Assembly: GCF_036287215.1 (NCBI RefSeq)
Contig: NZ_CP142860.1
Location: forward strand, 682,001 to 746,000
Origin: Caproiciproducens sp. CPB-2
GTDB taxonomy: Bacteria > Bacillota > Clostridia > Oscillospirales > Acutalibacteraceae
Direction of reading: 5' to 3'
DNA length: 64,000 nt
In this document: positions 53,671 through 63,132 of the stretch, one piece after another
Layout: every line of letters begins with the position of its first letter
Numbering within the stretch: the first letter of the stretch is position 1
Notes under the pieces: generated by a model
Databases searched by the model: none
What the model was told of the DNA's origin: nothing
Seen by the model: only the letters and a program-made list of their open reading frames with translations
Translations under genes and position numbers: made by a program

Positions 53671-54779
53671 AACAGCTTTTTATCAGGCCAACCATCTACC
53701 AATATTCCACCTGTGCGGAATTCGCGGAGGAATTCAAAATCGGGCGGGGAGATCTGCTCATTACGAACGGATATATTTACAAGCCTTTCTTGGCGGCGCT
53801 GAATCTGCAGTGCGACGTGCTCCTGAAGGAAAAATATGGCGCGGGCGAGCCGTCCGATGAGATGGCCGAAGCCATGTACAGGGACGTCAAAGGCGGCTAT
53901 AAGCGTATTATTGCGGTCGGCGGCGGTTCCGTCATTGATCTTTCCAAACTGTTCGCGCTCAAAAACGGATCGCCCGTTCTGGATCTTTTCGACGGGAAGC
54001 TGCCCCTTGTAAAAGATAAGGAACTGGTGATCGTACCGGCAACCTGCGGGACCGGAAGCGAAGTTACCAATATCTCTATTCTCGCACTCAACAGCCGGGG
54101 GACCAAAAAAGGGCTGGCCGCGGACGCATTGTACGCGGACAGCGCCGTACTGATTCCGGAATTGCTGAACAGCCTTCCCTTCCGGTTTTTTTCAACCAGC
54201 TCGATCGACGCGCTGGTTCATGCGGTTGAATCCGCCCTTTCACCGAAAGCGACGGACGCGACAAAAATGTTCAGCTATAAAGCCATTGATATGATTTTAA
54301 GAGGTTACAAGGAAATCCGGGATAAGGGACCCGATGCAAGGACTCCGCTGCTCGGCGATTTTCTGACGGCAAGCAATTACGCCGGCATCGCGTTTGGGAA
54401 CGCGGGCTGCGCGGCGGTGCACGCGTTAAGCTATCCGTTGGGCGCAATCTATCATGTTCCTCACGGCGAGGCCAATTACGCCATGTTCACCGGTGTGCTG
54501 AAAAATTACATGGAACTGAAAAGCGACGGTGAAATCGCGGCGCTCAATCGGTTCCTTGCGGATATTTTAGCCTGCGGCGCGGATCGCGTTTACGAGGAAC
54601 TGGAGAAGCTGCTGGATATCCTGATACCGAAAAAGGCCCTTCATGAATATGGGGTGACGGAACAAAAGCTGGAAGCGTTTACCGACTCGGTCATGCGAAA
54701 CCAGGGCCGCCTGATGGCCAATAACTTTGTGGAGCTCGATCAGAAGAGAGTTTATAAAATTTATAAGGAACTGTTTTAA
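53667..54779 (+). CDS. 4hbD: 4-hydroxybutyrate dehydrogenase (NAD, Fe-ADH type)
   Basis: A 370-residue Fe-ADH that matches, as I recall the sequence, the C. kluyveri/C. aminobutyricum 4-hydroxybutyrate dehydrogenase along its length: LYGAGEPSDEM-like block, [47 protein letters not shown] and GNAGCAAVHALSYPLGAIYHVPHGEANY. It reduces succinate semialdehyde to 4-hydroxybutyrate. With the aminotransferase upstream this gives the first two steps of clostridial GABA fermentation. The 4-hydroxybutyryl-CoA steps are not in the window. Confidence 0.9.
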   Translation: MKQLFIRPTIYQYSTCAEFAEEFKIGRGDLLITNGYIYKPFLAALNLQCDVLLKEKYGAGEPSDEMAEAMYRDVKGGYKRIIAVGGGSVIDLSKLFALKNGSPVLDLFDGKLPLVKDKELVIVPATCGTGSEVTNISILALNSRGTKKGLAADALYADSAVLIPELLNSLPFRFFSTSSIDALVHAVESALSPKATDATKMFSYKAIDMILRGYKEIRDKGPDARTPLLGDFLTASNYAGIAFGNAGCAAVHALSYPLGAIYHVPHGEANYAMFTGVLKNYMELKSDGEIAALNRFLADILACGADRVYEELEKLLDILIPKKALHEYGVTEQKLEAFTDSVMRNQGRLMANNFVELDQKRVYKIYKELF

Positions 54780-54830
54780 GGGCTTTCGGAGGTTCCCGCT
54801 CCTGTAACGGAGATGAAGGAGGCAGAGTAA

Positions 54831-56459
54831 ATGAGTAAAATTTTATTGTATAACGGGGAAGTCATTACCGTAAATGCGAAGGATGAAATCGCACAAGCGG
54901 TCCTGATCGAAGGAAACAAAATTCAATTCGTTGGGTCCGATGAAGAAGCGTTCAAACGATGCGATGAATCGACTCAAAAAATCGATGTGAAGGGAAATAC
55001 CGTCCTGCCGGGATTTATCGAAACACATATCCATACGGCTTCCAGAGTCGTTCTGACCAAGGGAATCGATTTGTCCCGAAAATCCGGCATCCTGAATATC
55101 GAAGACCTTCTGAACCGTATCAAAGAAAACGCGGCCGCCCTGAAAAAGGGGGAATGGCTGCAGTGCCATGGCCTGACTTTTGAAAATCTGGAGGAACAAC
55201 GCTGGCCGACCAGATGGGAGCTCGACCGCGTTTCCCCGGACAATCCGGTTGCGATCACTCATTCCAGCGGGCACACCGGCCTGTATAATACGAAGGCTTT
55301 TGAGCTTTGCCATGTCCTGGACGGCCGAATCGACTATCCGGACGAACATGTGGTAAAGGATGAAAACAACGTTCCGAACGGAGTCATGAAAGAAGTAGGT
55401 CATTTTAAGATTCTGGATGTTATTGATCAATTCAATCCCGTCACGGAAGAAAAGCTCGTTCAGACTCTGATGGAATCGTCGAAACTCATGAACAGCGTCG
55501 GCATCACGACGGCTCACGATGCGGGCGCAACCGGGACTACGACAATCCGGGCAATGCAAAAAGCAGTGAAATCGGGAAAGCTTACCGTCAGGATGTACCC
55601 CATGCTGTTTACCCTGATGGGCAAGGATTTAAACATCAATTTTGTAAACGCCCAGATTCAGTCCGGGTTCGTTACCGGCTTTGGCGACGAATATATGAAA
55701 ATCGGACCGGTCAAGATCATGGTCGACGGGTCGGGGGCGTCCGGAACCTGTGCGACACGGCAGCCCATGAGCCATAACGGCAAGACGATGCCGCCCTCCA
55801 TGACGCAGGAGGAAGTGGACGACATCGTCGTAAGGGCGCATCGGGCGGGCTTCCAGATTACGGCGCACTGTATCGGCGATAAAGGCGTGGAGATGGTTCT
55901 GGACGCTTATGAGAAAGCGCAGAAAGAATTTCCGCGTGAAAACTGCAGGCACAGAATCGAACATTGCATGATTGCGGAACCGGATCTGTTGGAACGTATC
56001 CGGAAATTGGAGGTCATCCCAACGTTCAATCCCGCGTTCATTAATCTCTGGGGTGTCTCCTTCAATAAGTATTATCAGGGAAGCCGTCAGAAATACCTGA
56101 TTCCCATGCGCAGCGCGATCGACAGAGGGATTGTCTGCACGGCGGCGTCCGACTGGGAGTGCATCCCGGATATCCGGCCCATTCAGGGAATTGCCTCCGC
56201 GATGGACAGGACGGTTTATGCAAACGGGGAAAAGGTTGCGGAAAACCAGGCGATTTCCCTGATGGAAGCGATCCGCTGCTATACCTATTCCGCGGCGTAC
56301 GCGGGGTTTGACGAAGGTATCAAAGGAAGCCTTGAAGCGGGAAAACTGGCCGATGTGGTTGTCCTGGACGGCAGGATTACAGAGAAGACACCGCGTGAAA
56401 TCAGCAAAATGTCGGTGGTAAAAACGATTTTCGACGGCAGGACCGTTTATGAAAAATAA
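54831..56459 (+). CDS. YtcJ-type metal-dependent amidohydrolase
   Basis: A 542-residue amidohydrolase_3 (YtcJ/LAF3) family enzyme. The metal site is visible as GFIETHIHT near 64-72, with further ligands in ITAHCIGDKG, RHRIEHCM and TAASDWECIPD. Family members hydrolyse amides, formamides or exo-enzyme substrates; many are uncharacterised. In this operon it may release GABA (or a related amino acid) from an imported amide or lactam. ATG 54831 follows AAGGAGG. Last gene of the unit, before a terminator. Confidence 0.82.
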   Translation: MSKILLYNGEVITVNAKDEIAQAVLIEGNKIQFVGSDEEAFKRCDESTQKIDVKGNTVLPGFIETHIHTASRVVLTKGIDLSRKSGILNIEDLLNRIKENAAALKKGEWLQCHGLTFENLEEQRWPTRWELDRVSPDNPVAITHSSGHTGLYNTKAFELCHVLDGRIDYPDEHVVKDENNVPNGVMKEVGHFKILDVIDQFNPVTEEKLVQTLMESSKLMNSVGITTAHDAGATGTTTIRAMQKAVKSGKLTVRMYPMLFTLMGKDLNINFVNAQIQSGFVTGFGDEYMKIGPVKIMVDGSGASGTCATRQPMSHNGKTMPPSMTQEEVDDIVVRAHRAGFQITAHCIGDKGVEMVLDAYEKAQKEFPRENCRHRIEHCMIAEPDLLERIRKLEVIPTFNPAFINLWGVSFNKYYQGSRQKYLIPMRSAIDRGIVCTAASDWECIPDIRPIQGIASAMDRTVYANGEKVAENQAISLMEAIRCYTYSAAYAGFDEGIKGSLEAGKLADVVVLDGRITEKTPREISKMSVVKTIFDGRTVYEK

Positions 56460-56564
56460 GAGGATTCCACCCGCTGAATCCTGAGACGGCTTGTAAAAAA
56501 GCATGGTTCCATTTATGGAAACGGCAACAGGCATATTCCTGCCGGGTAAGGATCATTCATGATG

Positions 56565-56625
56565 AAAAGCCAAGGACTCTCGCTCTCATTTATCGGAGAG
56601 CGCAGGAATCCTTGGCTTTTTCTTT
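56565..56625 (+). terminator. Terminator of the GABA operon (repeated hairpin family)
   Basis: AAAAGCCAAGGA pairs with TCCTTGGCTTTT around an inner hairpin CGCTCTC/GAGAGCG. The outer stem and the GAGAGCGC-GGAATCC segment are shared with the terminator at 39368-39430. Confidence 0.8.
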
Positions 56626-56737
56626 GTTGACCACAACCGAAAAGAGTTCAGTTTCAGAGGCGTGAGTTGTGAGACGCGCTCCGATTTTGCTGTGCTAATC
56701 GAACAATTTCTTTCAAATGAACAGAAGAATTCTCAAC

Positions 56738-56766
56738 TTTTCTTTCATTTTTTTAGGGTTTATACT
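56738..56766 (+). promoter_or_regulatory. Weak candidate promoter of the PTS operon
   Basis: TATACT at 56761-56766 with a T-rich, poorly matching -35 region (TTTTCT) 17 bases upstream. An activator-dependent promoter is plausible. The rest of 56626-56848 shows nothing recognisable. Confidence 0.35.
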
Positions 56767-56848
56767 AAAAATGTAGTAAAGAGAGCGGCTTGCGAAAGCC
56801 GATGGGGACGATCTATCAATACCAAAATGACTACGGAAAGAAAGACGG

Positions 56849-58948
56849 GTGATTTTCATTAATCGAAGAGCGATTGACATCCTGACGGATATTGCGTCGA
56901 AAAAGAAGCATTACAGCTTGTCCACTCTGTCGAAGAAGGAAAACAGGACGGAGCGTACCGTCCGTACGGACCTCGGGGTCATCAACGATTACCTCGTGCG
57001 CAGTGGCTTCCCGGAAATCACGGTTCAGAAGGACGGCCTGTTCGACCTGGAGGCAGACCTGTTCTCCGTGCAGGAGCTGATCTCCCACATCGATTTTTAC
57101 GATTATTCGATTTCCCGTGAAGAACGGCTCCGAATCTCTTCTCTTTTGCTGATCTGTCATGCCGGTTTCATTACGCTGCAGCAGGTGGCTGTTTTTATGA
57201 ATGTTTCGCGTTCGACGGTCGCGAATGATCTGGAGGCGCTGCATGAGAGCCTCGCTGTCAGTGGGCTGGTGCTGTCTTCGCACCCGAACAGGGGCGTCAG
57301 GGTCATCGGGGATGAGAAGAAAGTCCGGCTTTTGTTTTTCCGGTTCATGCGGGAAGATCCGCTGCTTGTCAGAATATTTTTCAATCAGGGCAGTGTGGAG
57401 CAGTTCCTTCCTGCTCTCGGAAAAAGTCTGGACGACACGATGCTGGTCATCCGCAAGCTGATTACGGAATCCGAAAATCTGCATACCGTCTTTCTTTCAG
57501 AGGATTCCTTCACACAGATCCAGTATGTCCTTCTTTTTTCCGTGCTCAGGACGAAAAACGGAAATTTTCTGAGCGGACCGGACTCTCTGCCGGAACAGAA
57601 AGACCGGAGGCAGATCGCGATTCATTTATATAAAAACATCATCCAGTATTTTCAGTTGAGCTACAGCCCCGGCGAGTTGCGGCTGCTCAATGAACAGATG
57701 GCGCACCTGCATTACATTGAAAGACAGGCGGACAATTCCAATATTGTGGAAGTGCAGACCATCACCAGAAAATTCATCGAGGCTGTTTCGGGCTCACTGG
57801 CAGTGAATCTCAACACGGATTACAGTCTGTTCGAAGGCCTTTCCAACCATTTGGGCTCGGCCTTTGAACGGGACCAGAATTTACCGGATTTTCCCGAGGG
57901 ACACGATATTCTTGAGGAATATCCGCAGGTGCGGGATGTGATCGACGAGCATGCGCATATCATTCAAAAATATATCAACCGGGACCTGTCGGATACCGAG
58001 AAGGAATATATCGCGGTTTATTTGTGCGCGGCCATCGAAAAGATGCACAACATTACGTGCATCAACGTTGTGCTGATCTGTAATAGCGGGATCGGAACCT
58101 CCCAGCTGCTGAAGGTGCGCATCAAAAAGCTGTTTCCCTTTAACATCGTGGGAGTCATCACCTCCTACGAGCTGGGCAAGGTTCGGCGCGGCGAGGTGGA
58201 CCTGATCATCTCCACCGTGCCCGTTCGGAACAGTCCCGTGGACAGCGTGACTGTCACGCCGCTTCTGAACGACGAGGATTATATGAAGATCGGCCGGAAA
58301 GTGGAGCAGATCAAGAACCGTGGCGCGCCGGTGGACCGTAGCGGCCGCGGCATATCGTTCAGCGGTCCAAAAGAAATTATGGAGAAGATTTCCCCGTATC
58401 TGAGCAGCGATAAGGAACTGGAGCGGGAAGTCGCGGATACCGTACAGGAGTATTTCAGAAAAATCCCGTCGGGTTTTCACCGGGAATGTATGCTGTCCGA
58501 CTTCCTGACGCAGGATTTTATCCGTCTTGACGTGGACTGCGCGGACTGGCGGGATGCCGTGCGGCAGGCGGGCGGCATTCTGCTGGGGCATGAATACATT
58601 AGCGCGGGCTACATTGAGAGCATGATTCAAAATGTAGAGAGAAACGGCCCCTATATCGTCATTTCACCGGGTTTTGCGCTGCCCCACAGCGGCAAGGACG
58701 ACGGGGTCAAAAAGGTAGGCATGAGCCTGATCCGTTTAAAACAGCCCGTTTGCTTCGACGTGGGTATTCTGGACCCTGTCCAGCTTGTCTGCTGCCTTTG
58801 TGCAATCAACAATACGACTCACCTGAATGCGCTGTTCCATCTCGTCAACCTGCTCGCCGTCAGCCGGTTCAAGCAGGACCTGCTGCACGCGGAGACGGCG
58901 GAAGAAGCCGCGGAAGTGATCGCGGGCTATGAATACAACCTGACCTGA
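56849..58948 (+). CDS. PRD-containing transcriptional activator with EIIB- and EIIA-like domains (MtlR/LicR type)
   Basis: A 699-residue multidomain regulator. Two N-terminal HTH units (RRAIDILTDIASKKKHYSLS; LQQVAVFMNVSRSTVANDLEAL) precede two PTS regulation domains with phosphorylatable His (for example QMAHLHYIERQ and VIDEHAHIIQKYI). An EIIB-like domain with Cys (VVLICNSGIGTSQLLKVRI) and a C-terminal EIIA-like domain with active His (SPGFALPHSGKDDG) follow. PTS phosphorylation of these sites switches such activators on or off. It heads the PTS/aldonate operon. GTG 56849 is the best start. Confidence 0.88.
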   Translation: MIFINRRAIDILTDIASKKKHYSLSTLSKKENRTERTVRTDLGVINDYLVRSGFPEITVQKDGLFDLEADLFSVQELISHIDFYDYSISREERLRISSLLLICHAGFITLQQVAVFMNVSRSTVANDLEALHESLAVSGLVLSSHPNRGVRVIGDEKKVRLLFFRFMREDPLLVRIFFNQGSVEQFLPALGKSLDDTMLVIRKLITESENLHTVFLSEDSFTQIQYVLLFSVLRTKNGNFLSGPDSLPEQKDRRQIAIHLYKNIIQYFQLSYSPGELRLLNEQMAHLHYIERQADNSNIVEVQTITRKFIEAVSGSLAVNLNTDYSLFEGLSNHLGSAFERDQNLPDFPEGHDILEEYPQVRDVIDEHAHIIQKYINRDLSDTEKEYIAVYLCAAIEKMHNITCINVVLICNSGIGTSQLLKVRIKKLFPFNIVGVITSYELGKVRRGEVDLIISTVPVRNSPVDSVTVTPLLNDEDYMKIGRKVEQIKNRGAPVDRSGRGISFSGPKEIMEKISPYLSSDKELEREVADTVQEYFRKIPSGFHRECMLSDFLTQDFIRLDVDCADWRDAVRQAGGILLGHEYISAGYIESMIQNVERNGPYIVISPGFALPHSGKDDGVKKVGMSLIRLKQPVCFDVGILDPVQLVCCLCAINNTTHLNALFHLVNLLAVSRFKQDLLHAETAEEAAEVIAGYEYNLT

Positions 58949-58962
58949 CGAAAGGAGAAGCT

Positions 58963-59589
58963 ATGTCTGTTTTAAAAAATTTTCCGAAAATGACTATTAT
59001 CATGCGGGGAAGCCCGTATGACCAGGTACGCTGCGTAGCCGAGGCCATGAAAAAAGCCGGTACGTGTTCCGTTGAGATTTCCATGACCTCTTCGGACGCG
59101 CTGGATATCATTAAAAAGCTTTCGGAGGAATTTGCCGGAGACCTTCTGGTGGGTGCCGGTACTGTGCGGAACATGGCAGACGCTGTCGCCGCCGTCCGCG
59201 CGAAGGCCAAATTCCTCCTGTCCCCCGTCATCATGGAGCGGGAAATGATTGAATATGCCCATGAAAACAATGTGCTTGCGATTCCCGGCGCCTTCAGTCC
59301 CAGCGAAATTTACCAGATGTATTTGTCCGGCGCCGATATCGTCAAGGTTTTCCCGGTCAGCACGCTGGAGCTTGGCTATGGCAAAGCCGTCAAGGCCCCG
59401 CTTGGCAACATCCCGCTGATGGGAGTCGGCGGCGTGGGGCTTTCCAACGCCGCCGCGCTGCTGAAAAGCGGGATCGACTATCTCGGAATCGGCGGCAAGA
59501 TGTTTGAAAAAGAGGATATCGTTGCGGGGAACGTCGCCAATCTGGCGCGGAGCATTGAAAAATACAAACAAGCAATTGGAGTGATCTGA
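58963..59589 (+). CDS. KDPG/KHG aldolase family protein
   Basis: A 208-residue Eda-family class I aldolase. The catalytic Glu (CSVEISMTSSDAL) and the Schiff-base Lys (GADIVKVFPVS) are visible, as are LLVGAGTVRNMADA and LMGVGGVGLSNAAALL. It cleaves a 2-keto-3-deoxy-6-phospho-sugar acid into pyruvate and glyceraldehyde 3-phosphate. With a galactonate-dehydratase homolog in the operon, KDPGal is the likely substrate. ATG 58963 lies 14 bases after the regulator stop. Confidence 0.9.
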   Translation: MSVLKNFPKMTIIMRGSPYDQVRCVAEAMKKAGTCSVEISMTSSDALDIIKKLSEEFAGDLLVGAGTVRNMADAVAAVRAKAKFLLSPVIMEREMIEYAHENNVLAIPGAFSPSEIYQMYLSGADIVKVFPVSTLELGYGKAVKAPLGNIPLMGVGGVGLSNAAALLKSGIDYLGIGGKMFEKEDIVAGNVANLARSIEKYKQAIGVI

Positions 59590-59590
59590 C

Positions 59591-60049
59591 TTGGAAAAAA
59601 TTGTGATAACCCCAGAGGATGTCTATATCCATCTGAAATACAGGAGCAGGGAGGAGGTGCTGAGCTTTCTCACCAACCGGCTCGTTGAAAAAAAACGGGT
59701 GCAAAAGGAATATGTACAGGCGATTCTGGACCGCGAGCGCCAGTATCCGACGGGCCTTTACACCGGGGAGATCAGCGTGGCCATGCCGCACGCCGACTAC
59801 AGGCTTGTCGACGAGTCCGCTATTATCATCGGCGTGCTGGATGCTCCGGTGACGTTCCGCCAGATGAGTGACCCCGACGCGGAAGTGGCGGTTTCTGTGG
59901 TGATTCTGCTGGCCCTGAAGGACCCCCACGGGCACACCGATGTTCTGAAACGGGTCACGGACCTGATACAGGAACAGGGCGCCCTGAAGAAAATTACGGA
60001 AGCCGCCTCCCGCAAGGACATTTACGGTATCATCAGCAAATATTTCTGA
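59591..60049 (+). CDS. PTS EIIA component, galactitol/fructose type
   Basis: A 152-residue EIIA of the Fru/Mtl/Gat fold; active His at about residue 67 in ISVAMPHADYRLV. It receives phosphate from HPr and passes it to the EIIB encoded next. TTG start at 59591, one base after the aldolase stop, behind GGAGTGAT. Best match is GatA-like by combination with the downstream GatB/GatC-type proteins. Confidence 0.88.
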   Translation: MEKIVITPEDVYIHLKYRSREEVLSFLTNRLVEKKRVQKEYVQAILDRERQYPTGLYTGEISVAMPHADYRLVDESAIIIGVLDAPVTFRQMSDPDAEVAVSVVILLALKDPHGHTDVLKRVTDLIQEQGALKKITEAASRKDIYGIISKYF

Positions 60050-60119
60050 CCGCGTCTTTGCGGGTGAAATAATTACGGCCGACGCCGCAAACGCCGGCCG
60101 AACGAAAGGAATGTCGAGA

Positions 60120-60401
60120 ATGAAAAAAGTTTTGGTTGCCTGCGGCAACGGAATCGCGACCTCTACCATCGCCGCCGTCAAAATCAAAGAGGCGTGCGAG
60201 GAGAAGAAAATCCCTGTTTCGATTACGCAGTGCAAAATCCTGGAGGTCCCCTCCAAGGCGGAGGATTATGACCTGATCGTCACCACGGGGAAATTTCAGG
60301 ACCCATCCATCAAAATCCCGATTTTCAGCGCGATTTCCCTGCTGACCGGAATCGGCGCGGAAGAGACCATTGAGAAGATAACGGATTTTCTGAGCAAGTA
60401 A
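60120..60401 (+). CDS. PTS EIIB component, galactitol type
   Basis: A 93-residue EIIB with the active Cys8 in KKVLVACGNGIATSTIAAVKI, the GatB signature. It phosphorylates the substrate during uptake by EIIC. ATG 60120 has GAAAGGA at proper distance; the ATG at 60111 is too close to it. Confidence 0.9.
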   Translation: MKKVLVACGNGIATSTIAAVKIKEACEEKKIPVSITQCKILEVPSKAEDYDLIVTTGKFQDPSIKIPIFSAISLLTGIGAEETIEKITDFLSK

Positions 60402-60408
60402 AGCAAAG

Positions 60409-60438
60409 TCCGCCGGGCGGTCAGAACCCGGCGGCGGA
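60409..60438 (+). other. GC-rich intercistronic hairpin between EIIB and EIIC genes
   Basis: TCCGCCGGG (60409-60417) pairs with CCCGGCGGCGGA (60427-60438) with one bulge; no T-run. Probably modulates expression of the membrane component. Confidence 0.5.
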
Positions 60439-60545
60439 TTCCGGGCATGGGATGGCCGACGCGGCCGCTCTTCCGCGGAATTCCATTACAGGGGCCATCG
60501 GGATTTACATACAGTATGGCTTCCAATTTGGCAGGAGGAAAAATT

Positions 60546-61913
60546 ATGAATCAAGTTCTTCAGGCAACCTACGTTGCCTTCCGCGCTTTGATGGGCGCGG
60601 GCGCAGTTGTCATTCTACCGATTATCATCACCATTGTCGGTCTGATTGTCCGGCTGAAATTTTCAAAGGCTTTGAAAGCCGGCCTGACGGTCGGCATCGG
60701 CTTCGCCGGCATCAACCTCGTGATCAACCTGCTGTCTACCAACCTGGGCCCGGCGGCCAAGGCAATGGTCGAGAACTTCGGAATCAAGCTGGACATTCTG
60801 GATGTCGGCTGGGGTGCTATCGCGGCGGTGACGTGGTCGTCGCCGATCATTCCGGTCCTGATCGGCGTGATCTTTCTGACGAATATCCTGCTGCTTGTGC
60901 TCAAGGCGTCCGACACGTTGGACGTCGATATCTGGAACTACCACCACATGGCGATCGTTGGCGTCATGGTCTATTTTGTCACAAACAACCTGCTTTACGC
61001 CTCGCTGGCCACTCTGTTTATGGCGATCATTACCTTCAAGCTGTCGGACTGGTCCGCTCCGCTGGTTGAAAAATACTTCGGGCTGCCCAGTATCTCGCTT
61101 CCGACGATGTCCGCCCTGTCCTCTCTGCTGATCGCGGTTCCGATGAATTGGCTGCTTGACAAAATCCCCGGCGTAAACAAGATTAACTTTTCCATCAAGG
61201 ACGCGCAGAAAAAATTCGGAATTTTCGGCGAACCGATCATGCTGGGCTTTATCCTCGGCGCCGTCATCGGCCTGCTGGCGCGCTACCCTGTGGACAAGGT
61301 GCTGGCGCTGGCTGTTTACATGGCAGCGGTTCTGGTGTTGATCCCGAAGATGACCGCGCTGTTCGTGGAAGGTTTGATGCCGATTTCCGAAGCGGCGACC
61401 AAATTCACCCAGGAACGCTTTAAGGGCAGGAAGTTCCTGATCGGGCTTGACGCCGCCGTCATTGTCGGCGACCAGTCCGTCATCACCACCGCGCTGATCG
61501 TCACGCCCATCACCATCCTGATGGCTGCGGTCCTGCCCGGGAACAGGGTGCTGCCGTTCGCGGATCTCGCCGTCATCACATTCCGTGTGGCGATGATTGT
61601 CGCGCTGTGCAACGGGAACCTGTTCAAGAGCATCATCATGGGCATTTTTACCACGGGTGCCATCCTGCTTGCCGGTACTGCTACCTCTCCGGTCCTGACC
61701 GCGCTTGCAAAATCCACGGGCCTCAATCTTGCGAACGGCTCGCAGATCTCCTGCTTTGCCGCCACCAGCCTGTCGGTAAGCTATCTTGTCTATGAGGTGT
61801 TCGTCTCCAACGTAATGATTACCCTGCCGATCCTGATCGTGGTGCTTGCAGCCTGCTGGTATTACTTCGGGCATGTCAGGAAGTTAAAAGGAATTATGGA
61901 GGAAGCTTCATGA
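60546..61913 (+). CDS. PTS EIIC component, galactitol (GatC) family
   Basis: A 455-residue membrane permease with about eleven hydrophobic segments, beginning LQATYVAFRALMGAGAVVILP and containing VGWGAIAAVTWSSPIIP, typical of GatC. The family carries galactitol, and other members carry pentitols or aldonates. The neighbours (dehydratase and 2-keto-3-deoxy-acid aldolase, no galactitol dehydrogenase) point to an aldonic acid. ATG 60546 follows GCAGGAGG; its stop overlaps the dehydratase start. Confidence 0.9.
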   Translation: MNQVLQATYVAFRALMGAGAVVILPIIITIVGLIVRLKFSKALKAGLTVGIGFAGINLVINLLSTNLGPAAKAMVENFGIKLDILDVGWGAIAAVTWSSPIIPVLIGVIFLTNILLLVLKASDTLDVDIWNYHHMAIVGVMVYFVTNNLLYASLATLFMAIITFKLSDWSAPLVEKYFGLPSISLPTMSALSSLLIAVPMNWLLDKIPGVNKINFSIKDAQKKFGIFGEPIMLGFILGAVIGLLARYPVDKVLALAVYMAAVLVLIPKMTALFVEGLMPISEAATKFTQERFKGRKFLIGLDAAVIVGDQSVITTALIVTPITILMAAVLPGNRVLPFADLAVITFRVAMIVALCNGNLFKSIIMGIFTTGAILLAGTATSPVLTALAKSTGLNLANGSQISCFAATSLSVSYLVYEVFVSNVMITLPILIVVLAACWYYFGHVRKLKGIMEEAS

Positions 61914-63055
61914 AAATCAGTGCGGTCAAAGTTTATACTGTTAAACCAAGATGGATATTTATCAAAATTTCGACGGACGAGGGCATTGAAGGCTGGGGCG
62001 AAATGATCTCCGGCACCAAGACGAAGACCGTCGTTGCCGGAGCCTATGAAATCGGCAATACGCTGATCGGCCGCAACCCGTTCGCTATCGAAGGTATCTG
62101 GGAAGAACTGTACAAGTCGTTCTTCCGGGGCGGTCCGATCAATTCCACCATTGTGTCCGGTATCGAAATGGCTTTGTGGGACATTAAAGGCAAGGCGCTG
62201 AATGTGCCCGTCTATGAGCTCCTGGGAGGCGCGGCAAGAGATAAAATCAAGGTCTATTCCTGGATCGGAGGAGACCATCCGCACGACGTGGTGGCGAACG
62301 CGCAGGAGCGCGTCGACGCCGGATTCGACTCCGTCAAGATGAATGCGACTTCGGAGCTGCATTATATCGATTCCTTCAAAAAGATTCAGGAAGTCCTTGA
62401 CCGCGTCGGCTCGCTGCGCGACAAATTCGGATATGATCTCGGTATAGGCATCGATTTTCACGGCAGGGTCCACAAGCCGATGGCCAAGGTACTTGCAAAA
62501 GAGCTGGAGCCTTACCGGCTGATGTTCCTGGAGGAGGTCGTTCTGCCGGAAAACGAAGAAGCGTTCCGTGAAGTGGCTCTGCACACATCCACACCGCTGG
62601 CAACCGGCGAACGCCTGAATTCCCGCTGGGCGTTCAAGAATCTGTTCCGTGAGGGTGTCATCGACATTGTGCAGCCGGATGTCGCGCTGGTCGGAGGAAT
62701 CCTGGAAACGAAGAAGATCGCGGCGATGGCCGAGGGTTTTGACATGGCCGTTGCGCCGCATGCGCCTTACGGCCCGATCGCACTGGCCGCGACGCTGCAG
62801 GTGGACGCCTGCACCCCGAACGTGTTCATTCAGGAGCAATCCCTCGGTATCCACTACAATCGGGATTATGACCTGCTTGACTTTGTGAAGAACAAGGAAA
62901 TCTTTCAGTACAGAGATGGATATGTCGGCCTGCCGACGAAGCCGGGGCTTGGCATCGAGCTGGACGAGGAAAAGGTCAAGAAGGTTTCCATGGACGAACT
63001 GGTCTGGACAAACCCGAAATGGAAGAACTACGACGGCACTTTTGCGGAGTGGTAA
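61910..63055 (+). CDS. Galactonate dehydratase-like enolase-superfamily enzyme (DgoD-like)
   Basis: A 381-residue mandelate-racemase/muconate-lactonising-type enzyme. The capping domain starts MKISAVKVYTV. Catalytic and metal residues are visible: Lys in FDSVKMNAT, Asp in IGIDFHGR, Glu in FLEEVV and ATGERL, catalytic His in APHAPYGPI. This pattern is that of DgoD. In the PTS context the substrate may be the 6-phosphorylated aldonate instead of free galactonate, which would give KDPGal for the aldolase in the same operon. ATG 61910 overlaps the EIIC stop. Confidence 0.85.
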   Translation: MKISAVKVYTVKPRWIFIKISTDEGIEGWGEMISGTKTKTVVAGAYEIGNTLIGRNPFAIEGIWEELYKSFFRGGPINSTIVSGIEMALWDIKGKALNVPVYELLGGAARDKIKVYSWIGGDHPHDVVANAQERVDAGFDSVKMNATSELHYIDSFKKIQEVLDRVGSLRDKFGYDLGIGIDFHGRVHKPMAKVLAKELEPYRLMFLEEVVLPENEEAFREVALHTSTPLATGERLNSRWAFKNLFREGVIDIVQPDVALVGGILETKKIAAMAEGFDMAVAPHAPYGPIALAATLQVDACTPNVFIQEQSLGIHYNRDYDLLDFVKNKEIFQYRDGYVGLPTKPGLGIELDEEKVKKVSMDELVWTNPKWKNYDGTFAEW

Positions 63056-63090
63056 CCGTACTTCTCGCGTCAATATTTTGAAAGGAGCGC

Positions 63091-63126
63091 ATGATCGGCA
63101 TGCGTCCGATTGTCCCGGTCATGTAA
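63091..63126 (+). CDS. Possible 11-codon leader ORF before the HPr-like gene
   Basis: AAAGGAG (63081-63087) precedes ATG at 63091, encoding MIGMRPIVPVM and ending TAA at 63124-63126, seven bases before the HPr ATG. The HPr start has no ribosome site of its own, so translation may be coupled through this mini-ORF. No known peptide is recognised. Confidence 0.4.
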   Translation: MIGMRPIVPVM

Positions 63127-63132
63127 CATACC

